Positions 9,271 through 17,718 of a DNA stretch of 64,000 nt are shown here, piece after piece; positions within the stretch are counted from its first letter, which is position 1; every line of letters begins with the position of its first letter. The stretch is from the NCBI GenBank assembly GCA_019637685.1, contig JAHBVF010000022.1, positions 1 through 64,000 of the forward strand, written 5' to 3'. Made by a program: the position numbers and the translations under genes. This DNA is from Caldilineaceae bacterium (GTDB lineage Bacteria; Chloroflexota; Anaerolineae; Caldilineales; Caldilineaceae). Under the pieces are notes generated by a model. It made no database searches, was not told where the DNA came from, and saw only the letters and a list, made by a program, of their open reading frames with translations.

Positions 9271-10908
9271 GTGACCCATGGACCCCGCCCCACCCAGCCC
9301 GTTTCGCCCGTGCACACAATCCTGGCCTTTGTGCTGGCCGCAGGACTCATCGCCCTGGCCGGGATTGCTGCATTTATGCTCTTCAGCGGGCGCGTTTCTC
9401 TCCTGTCGGATAGACTTGGCACACAGCAGAGCCAGGCCCGCGAACTCCCTCCCGGCGAGCCGACTCTCCTTGTGGAGGATGCGCCCACAAGCACAGCCAC
9501 CCCTTCGCCAGAATCCGCCACCGGCCCGACTGCTGTTCTCGCGGCCCGCCCCACAGAAACGGCTACGCCCCAGAAAGTCCCCATCGCCGACGAAGTGCCC
9601 GACCCATCACCCACGGCTGGCCCACCCGTCCATCAGGCCATTGTCAATGACGATATAGTCAACGTGCGCAGCGGACCGGGGACAAATTATCCAGTGCTGG
9701 AACAAGTGCTGGCCGGCCAGCCTTTCGAAGCTATTGGCCGCAACGAAGACAGCAGTTGGCTGAAAATCTGCTGCCCTGTGGAATCAGATGAGAGTGGCTG
9801 GATCAACGCGCCGCTGGTTGCGATTACAGCCCCGCCAGAGACCCTCCCTCTGGCGGAGATTCCCCCCACCCCCGAACCTGTGGCGGCCGCGCCGGTCGTT
9901 GTCCCCGATCAGCCCAACGACAGCCGAGCTGCCGCGGTGGCCCGACCCGCGGCTGGGTTGCCCGGCAGCGGCGGCTTTGCCCCTCCCGGCGAGACCAATC
10001 CACTCACGGGTCTGCCCCTGGGCCAGGACCAGCGGGGGCGGCGTCCTGTGATCGTCTGCATCAACAACGATTTTGCAGCCCGTCCCCAGTTTGGAACCAG
10101 CCGGGCCGATGTGGTCTATGAATATCTGATGGAAGGGTTTGGAATCACCCGTTTCAGCGCGGTCTATTATGGCGACAGCAGCAGCCAGATCGGCCCCATT
10201 CGCAGTGCCCGTCTCATCAACCTCTCTATGGGCGTTCTCTACGATGCCGGGCTTGTCTGCTCTGGAGCCAGTGATGCCGTGCGCTTTTCCCTGAAAAACG
10301 ATGCGCCCTTCCCCTATTTAGATATCGACCTGGACGATCCATCCAACAGCCGCTATACAGTGAGCATTGGCAACGACTACCGCACCCGCCTGCGCACAGA
10401 CAGCGAGAGTCTACGCCGCTGGCTGGTCGATTGGGGAGCCGAACGAGCGCCCTCTTTGCAAGGCTTCACCTTTGGCGATCTCCCGGCAGGCGGCGCGCCC
10501 GCATCCGAAATCTCCATTCCCTATCCAGCCAGCACAGGCAGCCAGGTTGCCTACCGATACGATCCGGGCAGTGGACGCTATCTGCGCTTTTTGGGCGGCG
10601 CACCCCATTTGGATGGCAACAGCGGCGCACAGTTGGCGCTGGACACAGTTATCGTTCAGTATGTGCCCCACGAAGTCACCGACATTGTAGAAGACAGCCT
10701 GGGCAGCAAAAGCATCCGCCTGAACCTGTTTGGCAGCGGACGCGCGCTGGTCTTTCGCAATGGGGTCGGCTTTGAAGGAACCTGGCAAAGCAACAGTGGC
10801 GGCGAGTTGCCCCGCTTTTTTGGCGGGGATGGACAAGAGATACCGCTGAAGCCGGGCAGAAGTTGGATCAGTATCGTTCCCCTCACCTATGCCATTGCCT
10901 ATCAGTGA
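9271..10908 (+). CDS. SH3b-DUF3048 (YerB-like) extracytoplasmic protein
   Basis: A 545-residue protein with one N-terminal membrane segment (about residues 17-38) and no lipobox, then a Pro/Thr/Ala-rich linker. An SH3b domain follows at about residues 120-185 (VNVRSGPGTNYPVLEQV, SGWINAPLV), then a second Pro-rich linker and a DUF3048 domain from about 235 to the end (NPLTGLP, RPVIVCINND, QIGPIRSARL, SLGSKSIRLNLFG). SH3b domains bind peptidoglycan or ligands; the function of DUF3048 is not known. GTG 9271 is the first start in frame. It is a paralogue of the lipoprotein at 47128-48342, which lacks the SH3b part. Confidence 0.88.
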   Translation: MTHGPRPTQPVSPVHTILAFVLAAGLIALAGIAAFMLFSGRVSLLSDRLGTQQSQARELPPGEPTLLVEDAPTSTATPSPESATGPTAVLAARPTETATPQKVPIADEVPDPSPTAGPPVHQAIVNDDIVNVRSGPGTNYPVLEQVLAGQPFEAIGRNEDSSWLKICCPVESDESGWINAPLVAITAPPETLPLAEIPPTPEPVAAAPVVVPDQPNDSRAAAVARPAAGLPGSGGFAPPGETNPLTGLPLGQDQRGRRPVIVCINNDFAARPQFGTSRADVVYEYLMEGFGITRFSAVYYGDSSSQIGPIRSARLINLSMGVLYDAGLVCSGASDAVRFSLKNDAPFPYLDIDLDDPSNSRYTVSIGNDYRTRLRTDSESLRRWLVDWGAERAPSLQGFTFGDLPAGGAPASEISIPYPASTGSQVAYRYDPGSGRYLRFLGGAPHLDGNSGAQLALDTVIVQYVPHEVTDIVEDSLGSKSIRLNLFGSGRALVFRNGVGFEGTWQSNSGGELPRFFGGDGQEIPLKPGRSWISIVPLTYAIAYQ

Positions 10909-10975
10909 TGGCTGTGAAACCGATAAACAATCGGACAGATTTGCCGGGGAAAACCAGGCCGGTGCAGGAAGGATC

Positions 10976-11145
10976 TGGGGATAACACCGGGGATAGAATC
11001 GAATAACCGGGGAAAAATTTGTTCGGTGTCGCGGCAACTTTTTTTGCAAAATATTGGTATAAGTTGCCGAAAAAGATGTTTTCTTAAATTTTCCGCAGGA
11101 TATATTTTCATAACTCCGGGGATAAACCTGCTATTTTGGGGATAA
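10976..11145. other. oriC: Putative chromosomal replication origin (oriC)
   Basis: The 645-base gap before dnaA contains similar nonamers all in one orientation: TGGGGATAA at 10976 and 11137, CGGGGATAA at 11117, and CGGGGATAG at 10988. Read on the minus strand these are TTATCCCCA or TTATCCCCG, one or two changes from the DnaA box TTATCCACA. Between the two groups, about 11036-11115 is very A+T-rich and could be the unwinding element. The rest of the gap (10909-10970 and 11150-11553) shows no gene; a ribosome-binding site for dnaA is at 11542. Position next to dnaA supports the call, which is an inference. Confidence 0.6.
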
Positions 11146-11553
11146 ATAGGGGTTCACAGCTAGATGTAGCGTAGAGCAAATGTTCTAGACAGGGAAATCG
11201 TCCAAAAATTGTGCCATTCCTTCTTATATTCAGATTGGCGATTCCCGCATTCTTTGCTAAACTGGTTGGTACTGAACCGCACAGAATTACCCGCACGGGT
11301 CATCGCACAGCGATTTGACAGAAGCACGCAGACAGGCAGCAGGTTCCTCGGGAAATCGGCAGCATCTTCAACCTTTCCTCCCCGGACGCCAGCGTATCTG
11401 TTCAGATCACCTCACCACAACGGTTCACCTCGGCTACCTTTGGTGCCACCGAACGAACGACAGGAAGAAATCCAATCCACGACAGCTTCGTGGGTCTCTT
11501 TGTTGTCTGCCCAAATTTGGTCAGCGCAAACACCTGAAATCGGAGGAGAAGCG

Positions 11554-13395
11554 TTGAAACAGACCCCGTTCTCGTCACACCGGAACGATCCAAATCGGAA
11601 GTCGCTGCTGACCGCAGTGGACTACGAACAGAGGGAAAAAGCGGGCGAAGACGTTCCATTGATTGAAGAAATGGAGAATGGAATCGACGCTATATCCACA
11701 CTGGTCAACCGCCCAGCATCTCTCCCTGGCGAGGATGGGTGGGCCGGGGAACAGAACGATTCCCAGCGCCGGGCAATGGAAGTGTGGCAGATGGCCCTGA
11801 ACGAATTGGCACTCTCTATGCCTGCGCCCACCTTTGAAACCTGGGTTCGGGACACATCCGTTCTGGGCTATGAAGACGGGGAATTTGTGATTGGGGTTCC
11901 CCACGCCTATGCCCGGGATTGGCTGCAAAACCGGCTGCGCCCGCAGATCAAACGCATTCTGGCCCGGCTGCTACAGCGCTCGGTCGAAGTCACTTTTCGC
12001 GTGCGTCCCCGGCCACTGGCCGAGCCAGAACAGAGCGAGAAATCTCCCCTCTATCAGAAGTTGGGAAGTGAAGAGCCAGGGCTGGATGGACAGACGCTCT
12101 GGCAGGAGGCCAGCCAGCCGACATCTTTTGCCAGCCGGCCCAATAGCCAGCCGGCCAACCAACTGGACACGCAAGCGGCCAGCCAGCAGCCGGCGCGGCG
12201 CGGCCAGGGGAAAGGCGATGGGGGAAATGCTGCTTCGACTCCTGACCGATCTCGTGGACAGACAGAATCTATGCGCTACAACCAACAGCAGTCGGGCCTG
12301 GAACCGCATTCGTCCCGCAATAGCAATCAGCAACGAAATATCTATGCAAGCCACCGGACGGAGATAGACGGCACACCGCTCAATCCCCACTATACATTTT
12401 CATCCTTTGTTGTGGGCAGCCACAACCGCTTGGCCCACGCCGCGGCGCTGTCTGTGGCCGAGCAGCCGGGCTTTCGTTTCAACCCACTCTTTGTCTATGG
12501 CGGCGTTGGATTGGGCAAGACCCATCTGCTCCACGCCATTGGCCACCAGATGCTGGATCGGGGGCTGCGTGTCCTCTATTGCTCCTCCGAACAGTTCACA
12601 AATGAGCTGATCAGCGGAATCCGCAGCCAAAGCACAGAGGAGTTTCGCAACAAATACCGCCAGGTGGATCTGCTGCTGATCGATGACATTCAATTCATCG
12701 GTGGCAAGGAGAGCACCCAGGAAGAGTTCTTCCACACTTTTAACCACCTGCACGCGGCCAACCGGCAAGTGGTCATCAGCAGCGATCGGCCACCCAAAGA
12801 GATCGCGACACTGGAGGCCCGTCTGCGCAGCCGCTTTGAGGGCGGCTTGCAGGCCGATATTTCCATTCCCGATCTGGAGACACGGGTTGCGATTCTCCAG
12901 TCCAAGGCCCTGGCCATGGGCGCGCGGGTGGAGCAAGAGGTCCTGATGCTGGTCGCCGAACGGGTGGACAGCAACATCCGCGAGTTGGAAGGGGCACTCA
13001 ACCGGCTGATTGTCCAGTCGCCGCTCTATCACGACACGCTAAACCGGCAGAATGCGGAAGAAATTCTCAACGATCTGATGCCCCAGCGCCGCCCCAGAGA
13101 AGCGAGCAGTGTCATCCAATTGGTTGCGTCCCATTTCAATCTGAGCGTGGCCGAGTTGCTGGGCAGAGGGCGCACCAAAGAGGTGGCCTTTGCCCGCCAG
13201 ATTGCCATGTATTTGCTGCGGGAAGAAAACAACCTCTCCCTGCCAGGGATTGGCGATCAGCTGGGCGGACGGGATCACAGCACTGTGCGCTACGGCGTGG
13301 AGAAGGTGATCAACGATATGGAAACCGACGAGACAACCCGCCGCCATGTGATTACCCTGCGCGAAAAAGTATACGCGCCGCCGGGCACAGAGTAA
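11554..13395 (+). CDS. dnaA: Chromosomal replication initiator DnaA
   Basis: AAA+ initiator that binds DnaA boxes and melts oriC. The start is TTG 11554, with GGAGGAG six bases upstream; the frame is open to 11209 but that part has no DnaA likeness. The 613-residue product is long for the family (about 450). An extra 65-70 residues precede domain I (MEVWQMALNELALSMPAPTF). Domain II is a Gln/Ser/Pro-rich linker of about 130 residues. Domain III carries Walker A GGVGLGKTH and Walker B LLLIDDIQF, and domain IV ends with the signature GRDHSTVRYGVEKV. It is followed by recA, not by dnaN as is common. Identity is certain; the N-terminal extension depends on the TTG start. Confidence 0.96.
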   Translation: MKQTPFSSHRNDPNRKSLLTAVDYEQREKAGEDVPLIEEMENGIDAISTLVNRPASLPGEDGWAGEQNDSQRRAMEVWQMALNELALSMPAPTFETWVRDTSVLGYEDGEFVIGVPHAYARDWLQNRLRPQIKRILARLLQRSVEVTFRVRPRPLAEPEQSEKSPLYQKLGSEEPGLDGQTLWQEASQPTSFASRPNSQPANQLDTQAASQQPARRGQGKGDGGNAASTPDRSRGQTESMRYNQQQSGLEPHSSRNSNQQRNIYASHRTEIDGTPLNPHYTFSSFVVGSHNRLAHAAALSVAEQPGFRFNPLFVYGGVGLGKTHLLHAIGHQMLDRGLRVLYCSSEQFTNELISGIRSQSTEEFRNKYRQVDLLLIDDIQFIGGKESTQEEFFHTFNHLHAANRQVVISSDRPPKEIATLEARLRSRFEGGLQADISIPDLETRVAILQSKALAMGARVEQEVLMLVAERVDSNIRELEGALNRLIVQSPLYHDTLNRQNAEEILNDLMPQRRPREASSVIQLVASHFNLSVAELLGRGRTKEVAFARQIAMYLLREENNLSLPGIGDQLGGRDHSTVRYGVEKVINDMETDETTRRHVITLREKVYAPPGTE

Positions 13396-13509
13396 GCAAA
13401 TACATCCCAGCCAGGACAGAGGGAAAGCACAGCCAGAAGCCGATGCAGTATCGGCCAAAAGGTGGGGATACCTGCTGAGTGGCGATCCGAGGGGACGCTG
13501 CTGGTCAGC

Positions 13510-13538
13510 TTGCATTATCCCGTCATCTACAGTAAACT
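13510..13538 (+). promoter_or_regulatory. Possible recA promoter with overlapping palindrome
   Basis: TTGCAT at 13510-13515 and TAAACT at 13533-13538 are 17 bases apart, 53 bases before the recA start. The imperfect -10 lies inside CAGTA-AAC-TACTG, a 5-bp inverted repeat that could be an operator. No GAAC-N4-GTTC-type SOS box was seen. Confidence 0.3.
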
Positions 13539-13590
13539 ACTGCGAAGGATTCTGAGATAAATCCACGCGTTTCTACCATTGGAGCATTCC

Positions 13591-14610
13591 ATGGCGAAGG
13601 ATGGCCGTCAAAAAGCACTCGAGACGACCCTTGCCACTCTGACCAAACGGTTTGGTGACGGGATTATTATGAAGCTGGGCGACACACGTCGCCTGGATAT
13701 TGAGTCGATCCCAACCGGCAGCCTGAGTCTGGATATTGCCCTGGGTGTGGGTGGGATTCCCAAAGGCCGTATTGTGGAAATCTATGGCCCGGAAAGTTCG
13801 GGCAAAACGACCGTCTGTCTCCACGTCATCGCCGAGGCCCAGCGACGGGGCGGCTATTGTGGTTTTGTGGATGTGGAGCACGCGCTGGACCCGGCCTATG
13901 CCCGCAAACTTGGCGTGGATGTGGAGAATCTCTATGTCAGCCAGCCAGATACGGGCGAGCAGGCGCTGGAGATTACCGAAGCGCTTGTACGCTCCGGCGC
14001 GATGGATGTCGTGATATTGGACAGTGTGGCCGCGCTGGTGCCCCGGGCCGAGATCGAAGGGGAAATGGGCGACAGCCACATGGGGTTACAGGCCCGATTG
14101 ATGAGTCAGGCCCTGCGCAAACTGGTGGGCGCGGTCAAAACCAGTGGAACCAGTATGATTTTTACCAACCAACTCCGCCAGAAGATCGGCGTGATGTTTG
14201 GCAACCCGGAGACCACTTCCGGCGGGATGGCCCTGAAATTCTACGCCAGCGTCCGTCTGGACATTCGGCGTATCCAGTCCATCAAACAGGGCAGCGATGT
14301 CATCGGCAACCGGACACGGGTAACTGTGCGCAAAAACAAAGTTGCAGCGCCCTTCAAAGTGGCCGAATTCGATATTATGTATAATGAAGGCATCAGCAAG
14401 ACGGGCGATTTGCTGGACCTGGGCGTGGAGCACGATGTGGTGGACAAGCGGGGCGCGTTCTACAGCTTTGGCGACACCCGTTTGGGCCAGGGCCGGGAGA
14501 ATGCCAAAGAATTCCTGCGAGAAAACCAGGAGATGGTAGCCACCATTGACAAGATTATACGCGAAAGAGTGGGGCTGATTGAACCAACCGCTCTGGCCGA
14601 AGAGAAGTAG
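13591..14610 (+). CDS. recA: Recombinase RecA
   Basis: RecA, the strand-exchange ATPase of homologous recombination and activator of LexA-type self-cleavage. The 339-residue product shows Walker [10 protein letters not shown], Walker [14 protein letters not shown], the L1 and L2 region [19 protein letters not shown] and the C-terminal segment. ATG 13591 follows GGAG with a six-base gap; an open frame beginning at TTG 13579 adds four residues and overlaps that site. recX follows after a 551-base spacer. The recA/recX order is the usual one, but the large spacer is not. Confidence 0.98.
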   Translation: MAKDGRQKALETTLATLTKRFGDGIIMKLGDTRRLDIESIPTGSLSLDIALGVGGIPKGRIVEIYGPESSGKTTVCLHVIAEAQRRGGYCGFVDVEHALDPAYARKLGVDVENLYVSQPDTGEQALEITEALVRSGAMDVVILDSVAALVPRAEIEGEMGDSHMGLQARLMSQALRKLVGAVKTSGTSMIFTNQLRQKIGVMFGNPETTSGGMALKFYASVRLDIRRIQSIKQGSDVIGNRTRVTVRKNKVAAPFKVAEFDIMYNEGISKTGDLLDLGVEHDVVDKRGAFYSFGDTRLGQGRENAKEFLRENQEMVATIDKIIRERVGLIEPTALAEEK

Positions 14611-14984
14611 CCCAAGAAGGAATATCCCATTCGCTGCCGTAGATTGCCCAAAGGGGCCAGTGACAGCACAGCCAGAGCAGCAGTGGCAAGAGACAAAGTA
14701 CGAAATGACGCAAGAAACGAAGTAGTCACAGCATCTCCATCTGTAACCGATTGTTCGACAGAACAACCTGAAGAATACGAGTCTATGCCGATCCATTTTG
14801 CGTGTAACTCGGAGTTGTCCGCCAAACCTGTCTACTAAAATCCAGCCAACGCGGGTCTTCCGATTTTTGACCGTTGTTGGGCATACGCTTGCCCCAGCAA
14901 ACGGCCGAATCGCTGGATCGGTCTGATTGATAAACGAATCTATTTGGGTTTGAAGAAACGAACATCGGAGCCTGAACAGCTCGA
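14611..14984. other. recA-recX spacer, first part
   Basis: No convincing gene was found; a 64-codon open frame at 14644-14838 has no recognisable features. Two inverted repeats stand out. TTGTTC-GACA-GAACAA at 14751-14766 is one. The other is a hairpin pairing 14874-14883 with 14890-14900 (one bulge, one G-U pair). They may belong to the structured RNA proposed for the second part of the spacer. Confidence 0.4.
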
Positions 14985-15127
14985 CAGAATGGGCTGTTTA
15001 CGAATCAGGCAGTAAGCCTCTGCGATCTGGAAACATCGCCGCATAGGTTTGTCGTGGTTCGCCGGGAACTATTCGGGGTACAAACAGAGAACGGATACGC
15101 TGCGGCCCTTTGCCACAGCGTTTTTTG
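14985..15127 (+). ncRNA. Candidate structured RNA ending in an intrinsic terminator
   Basis: This stretch between recA and recX can fold into consecutive helices: GGC...GCC with UUAC/GUAA (near 14994-15020), GCGAU/AUCGC around an eight-base loop, and GUUUGU/ACAAAC enclosing GUUC/GAAC. A terminator hairpin follows at 15097-15121 with six T. It matches no RNA family that could be recognised by eye: signature sequences of tmRNA, RNase P RNA, SRP RNA were looked for and not found. It might be a small RNA or a recX leader. This is a structural inference only. Confidence 0.35.
15097..15127 (+). terminator. Intrinsic terminator upstream of recX
   Basis: ACGCTG (15097-15102) pairs with CAGCGT (15116-15121); a mismatch and GGC/GCC extend the stem, and TTTTTT ends the hairpin. 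It lies 35 bases before the recX ATG, so it ends an upstream transcript or attenuates recX. Confidence 0.7.
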
Positions 15128-15161
15128 TTCCTTATTTTTGTAGAAGGAAGAGCAGCCGCCT

Positions 15162-15821
15162 ATGGCAGGGGCGATAACCGCGCTGAAACGACAACAGCGA
15201 AACCGGGAGCGGGTCAGTATTTACATCGACGGGGCCTATGCCTTCTCCCTTCCCGCGCTGGAAGCCGTAAAACTGCGGCGAGAGCAGCACCTGAGCGATC
15301 AGGAAATCGAGGAACTCAAAACGCTTGACCTGCGCGCCAAAGCCTATGACAAAGCAGTCCGCTTCCTGGCCATTCGCCCCCGCAGCGTGCAAGAAGTGCG
15401 CCAGAAATTACGCCAATACCGCACCCGGCAAAAGGAAAGTCTGGCCGAAACCCATATCGAATGGGTGACAGACAAACTGATCCAGCAGGGCTATCTGAAC
15501 GACGACGAGTTTGCCCGTTACTGGGTAGAGCAGCGCAATCGCTTTAAGCCGATCTCCCCCAGAGCCTTGCGCTACGAACTGCGGCAGAAAGGCATTGCAG
15601 ACCGAACCATCGAAATGACGATTGAGAGTTCGGCTGATCCATCCACGGCCGCGGCCCAGGCGGCGTCCAGTCGGCTTCAGCGCTGGCGCGGCCTGGATGA
15701 GCAGACCTTTCGCAAGAAGATGGCCGCCTTTCTGCAACGGCGAGGTTTTTCCTGGGGGATTGTGCGGGATGTCCTGGACGATTCCTGGCAAAAAATGCAG
15801 GATGAGGACACCGAAATCTGA
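15162..15821 (+). CDS. recX: Regulatory protein RecX
   Basis: RecX, a three-helix-repeat modulator that binds RecA filaments and limits recombinase activity. The 219-residue product has an N-terminal extension with ALKRQQRNRERVSIYIDG. The RecX repeats follow, with RPRSVQEVRQKLRQY, VTDKLIQQGYLNDDEFARYW and ISPRALRYELRQKGI, and a final repeat with FLQRRGFSWGIVRDVL. GAAGGAAGAG precedes ATG 15162. It lies downstream of recA but behind a terminator hairpin, so it may be transcribed separately or by read-through. Confidence 0.93.
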   Translation: MAGAITALKRQQRNRERVSIYIDGAYAFSLPALEAVKLRREQHLSDQEIEELKTLDLRAKAYDKAVRFLAIRPRSVQEVRQKLRQYRTRQKESLAETHIEWVTDKLIQQGYLNDDEFARYWVEQRNRFKPISPRALRYELRQKGIADRTIEMTIESSADPSTAAAQAASSRLQRWRGLDEQTFRKKMAAFLQRRGFSWGIVRDVLDDSWQKMQDEDTEI

Positions 15822-15895
15822 AAATCGAGTATTTATTATTTTTTATTGCACTTATCCGCAGGCCAGACAATACGCAGCAGCGCTGACTGGCAGCA

Positions 15896-15927
15896 GGACG
15901 GGTACTCTCTGGACCAGAAGCCCGTCC
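15896..15927 (+). promoter_or_regulatory. Hairpin in the rny leader
   Basis: GGACGGG (15896-15902) and CCCGTCC (15921-15927) are exactly complementary around an 18-base loop, about 100 bases before rny. There is no U-tract. RNase Y leaders could be processed by the enzyme itself, but nothing here proves it. Confidence 0.35.
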
Positions 15928-16025
15928 CGTTCCAACGCCTGCTCGTCGTAAATGTCATACGATACCAAATATACAGAGGCAGTTTTCCCACGTGAATCAC
16001 GAAGAATGAATCGAGGAACCCGGAA

Positions 16026-17591
16026 ATGGAAATCATACCGACGATAATCTTGATTATCGCCGCTGCGCTGATCGGTGCAGCCATTGCCGGTTTTGTAGCT
16101 TTCAAACAGGGGAACGAGAAGGGCAGCCAGAGCGAGCGGGAACGCCAGCAGTTGGCGGGCCAGAGCGTCGAACAGCAGGCAGCCAAAATTCTGGCCGAAG
16201 CAGAAGCAGAGGCCAGGCGCAAAGAACTACACCTGAAGGATGAAGAGGTCCGACTGCGCAACGAAATGGACGCTGAAATGAATCGGCGTCGGAAATCCCT
16301 GGAAAGCACGGAACAACGGCTACAGAATCGGCAAGAACAGATGGACAAGCGCCTCGACCAGATCGATGGGCGAGAGAAGAAGATCAACCAGAAAGAGAGC
16401 CGCCTGGCCCAGCAGGCAGCCGAACTGGAAAAGGCTGAGCAGGAGCGGAACGAGGAATTGCAGCGAGTGGCCCGCATGTCCGAAGAGGAGGCCCGCACCC
16501 TTCTTTTGCAAGAAGTTGAAAAGAAGAGCCGCCAGGAAATGGCCCGGACGATTCGCGAGGTGGAAGCCCAAGTGGTGGAAACAGCGGAGCGTCGGGCACG
16601 CGAGATCGTCACAGTGGCCGTGGAACGGGTGGCCAGCGATCACGTGACAGAGTATGCGGTGAGCACTGTCAGTCTGCCTTCCGACGAGATGAAGGGGCGG
16701 ATCATTGGCCGCCAGGGGCGCAATATTCGTGCCATCGAACAGGTGACTGGCGTGGACCTGGTGGTGGATGACACGCCAGAAGCTATCCTCATCAGCAGTT
16801 TTGATCCGGTGCGGCGCGAGGTGGCCCGGATTGCGCTGAGCAAGCTGGTGGCCGACGGGCGCATCCACCCGGCCCGGATCGAGAAGGAAGTGGAGAAGGC
16901 ACAGCAAGAGATCGATCAGATCATTCAGGAAGCAGGCGAGCAGGCCCTGATCGAAACCAATAATCAGGGCCTGCACCGGGAAATACAGAAGACGTTGGGC
17001 CGCCTGAAGTATCGTACCAGCTACGGCCAGAACCAATACTACCACGCCATCGAAACATCCCATCTGGCGGCTGTGATTGCCAGCGAATTGCACGCGGATG
17101 TGAAGACCGCGCGCATGGGCGGTCTGCTCCACGATATCGGCAAAGCCGTCACCCACGAGATCGACGGTCCCCACGCCATTGTCGGGGCAGAGATTGCCAA
17201 GCGCTATGGCGTGAATGCCAAAGTGGTCAACTGCATTGCCAGCCATCACGGCGAAGTGGAGCCGGAGAGCATCGAAGCGGTGATTGTGGCCGCGGCAGAT
17301 GCTATCAGCGGGGCACGGCCCGGCGCGCGGCGGGAAAGCCTGGAAGCCTATATCAAACGGGTTACGGCCCTGGAAGACATCGGCAACAGTTTCCCCGGTG
17401 TGAGCCAGACCTTTGCCATTCAGGCAGGCCGCGAGGTGCGGGTGATTGTGCGCCCGGACGATCTGGACGATCTGCAGGTCATCGAACTGAGCAAAGATAT
17501 TGCCAAGAAGATCGAAGACAATCTGGAATATCCCGGCCAGATTCGGGTGACAGTCATTCGGGAGACCCGTTCCGTTGCCCACGCTAAGTAA
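16026..17591 (+). CDS. rny: Ribonuclease Y
   Basis: Membrane-anchored endoribonuclease that starts decay of many mRNAs. The 521-residue product has one N-terminal membrane helix (about residues 4-22), a long Glu/Arg/Gln-rich coiled coil (about 30-190), a KH domain with GRIIGRQGRNIRAIEQVTGV (about 220-280) and an HD domain with LLHDIGKAVTHE (about 360-450). The order and length match the family. GAGG lies shortly before ATG 16026. It converges on the ricT-holB pair through a bidirectional terminator. RicT is part of the Y-complex that modulates RNase Y in Bacillus, so the proximity of rny and ricT is notable. Confidence 0.97.
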   Translation: MEIIPTIILIIAAALIGAAIAGFVAFKQGNEKGSQSERERQQLAGQSVEQQAAKILAEAEAEARRKELHLKDEEVRLRNEMDAEMNRRRKSLESTEQRLQNRQEQMDKRLDQIDGREKKINQKESRLAQQAAELEKAEQERNEELQRVARMSEEEARTLLLQEVEKKSRQEMARTIREVEAQVVETAERRAREIVTVAVERVASDHVTEYAVSTVSLPSDEMKGRIIGRQGRNIRAIEQVTGVDLVVDDTPEAILISSFDPVRREVARIALSKLVADGRIHPARIEKEVEKAQQEIDQIIQEAGEQALIETNNQGLHREIQKTLGRLKYRTSYGQNQYYHAIETSHLAAVIASELHADVKTARMGGLLHDIGKAVTHEIDGPHAIVGAEIAKRYGVNAKVVNCIASHHGEVEPESIEAVIVAAADAISGARPGARRESLEAYIKRVTALEDIGNSFPGVSQTFAIQAGREVRVIVRPDDLDDLQVIELSKDIAKKIEDNLEYPGQIRVTVIRETRSVAHAK

Positions 17592-17642
17592 CAGATGACA
17601 GGCGCGGCGATGTGACAGCCGTATGGCAAATGTCCACAGATT

Positions 17643-17687
17643 AAAAAGTGCTCCCAGTGGTGTCATTCACTGGGAGCACTTTTTTTA
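17643..17687. terminator. Bidirectional terminator between rny and ricT
   Basis: A 17-bp perfect stem (17643-17659 with 17668-17684) around an eight-base loop has an A-run on its 5' side and a seven-T run on its 3' side, so it can end transcription on both strands. Confidence 0.92.
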
Positions 17688-17718
17688 TTTTAGGCGAACG
17701 ACAGCCTGCTGGTTCTCC

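Noticed and set aside
14751..14766. TTGTTC-GACA-GAACAA as a LexA-type SOS box
   Set aside because: The half-sites have the reverse order of the usual GAAC-N4-GTTC box, and it is after recA, not before it.
16320..17666. 448-codon minus-strand frame opposite rny
   Set aside because: It lies wholly within a certain gene on the other strand and has no family motif.
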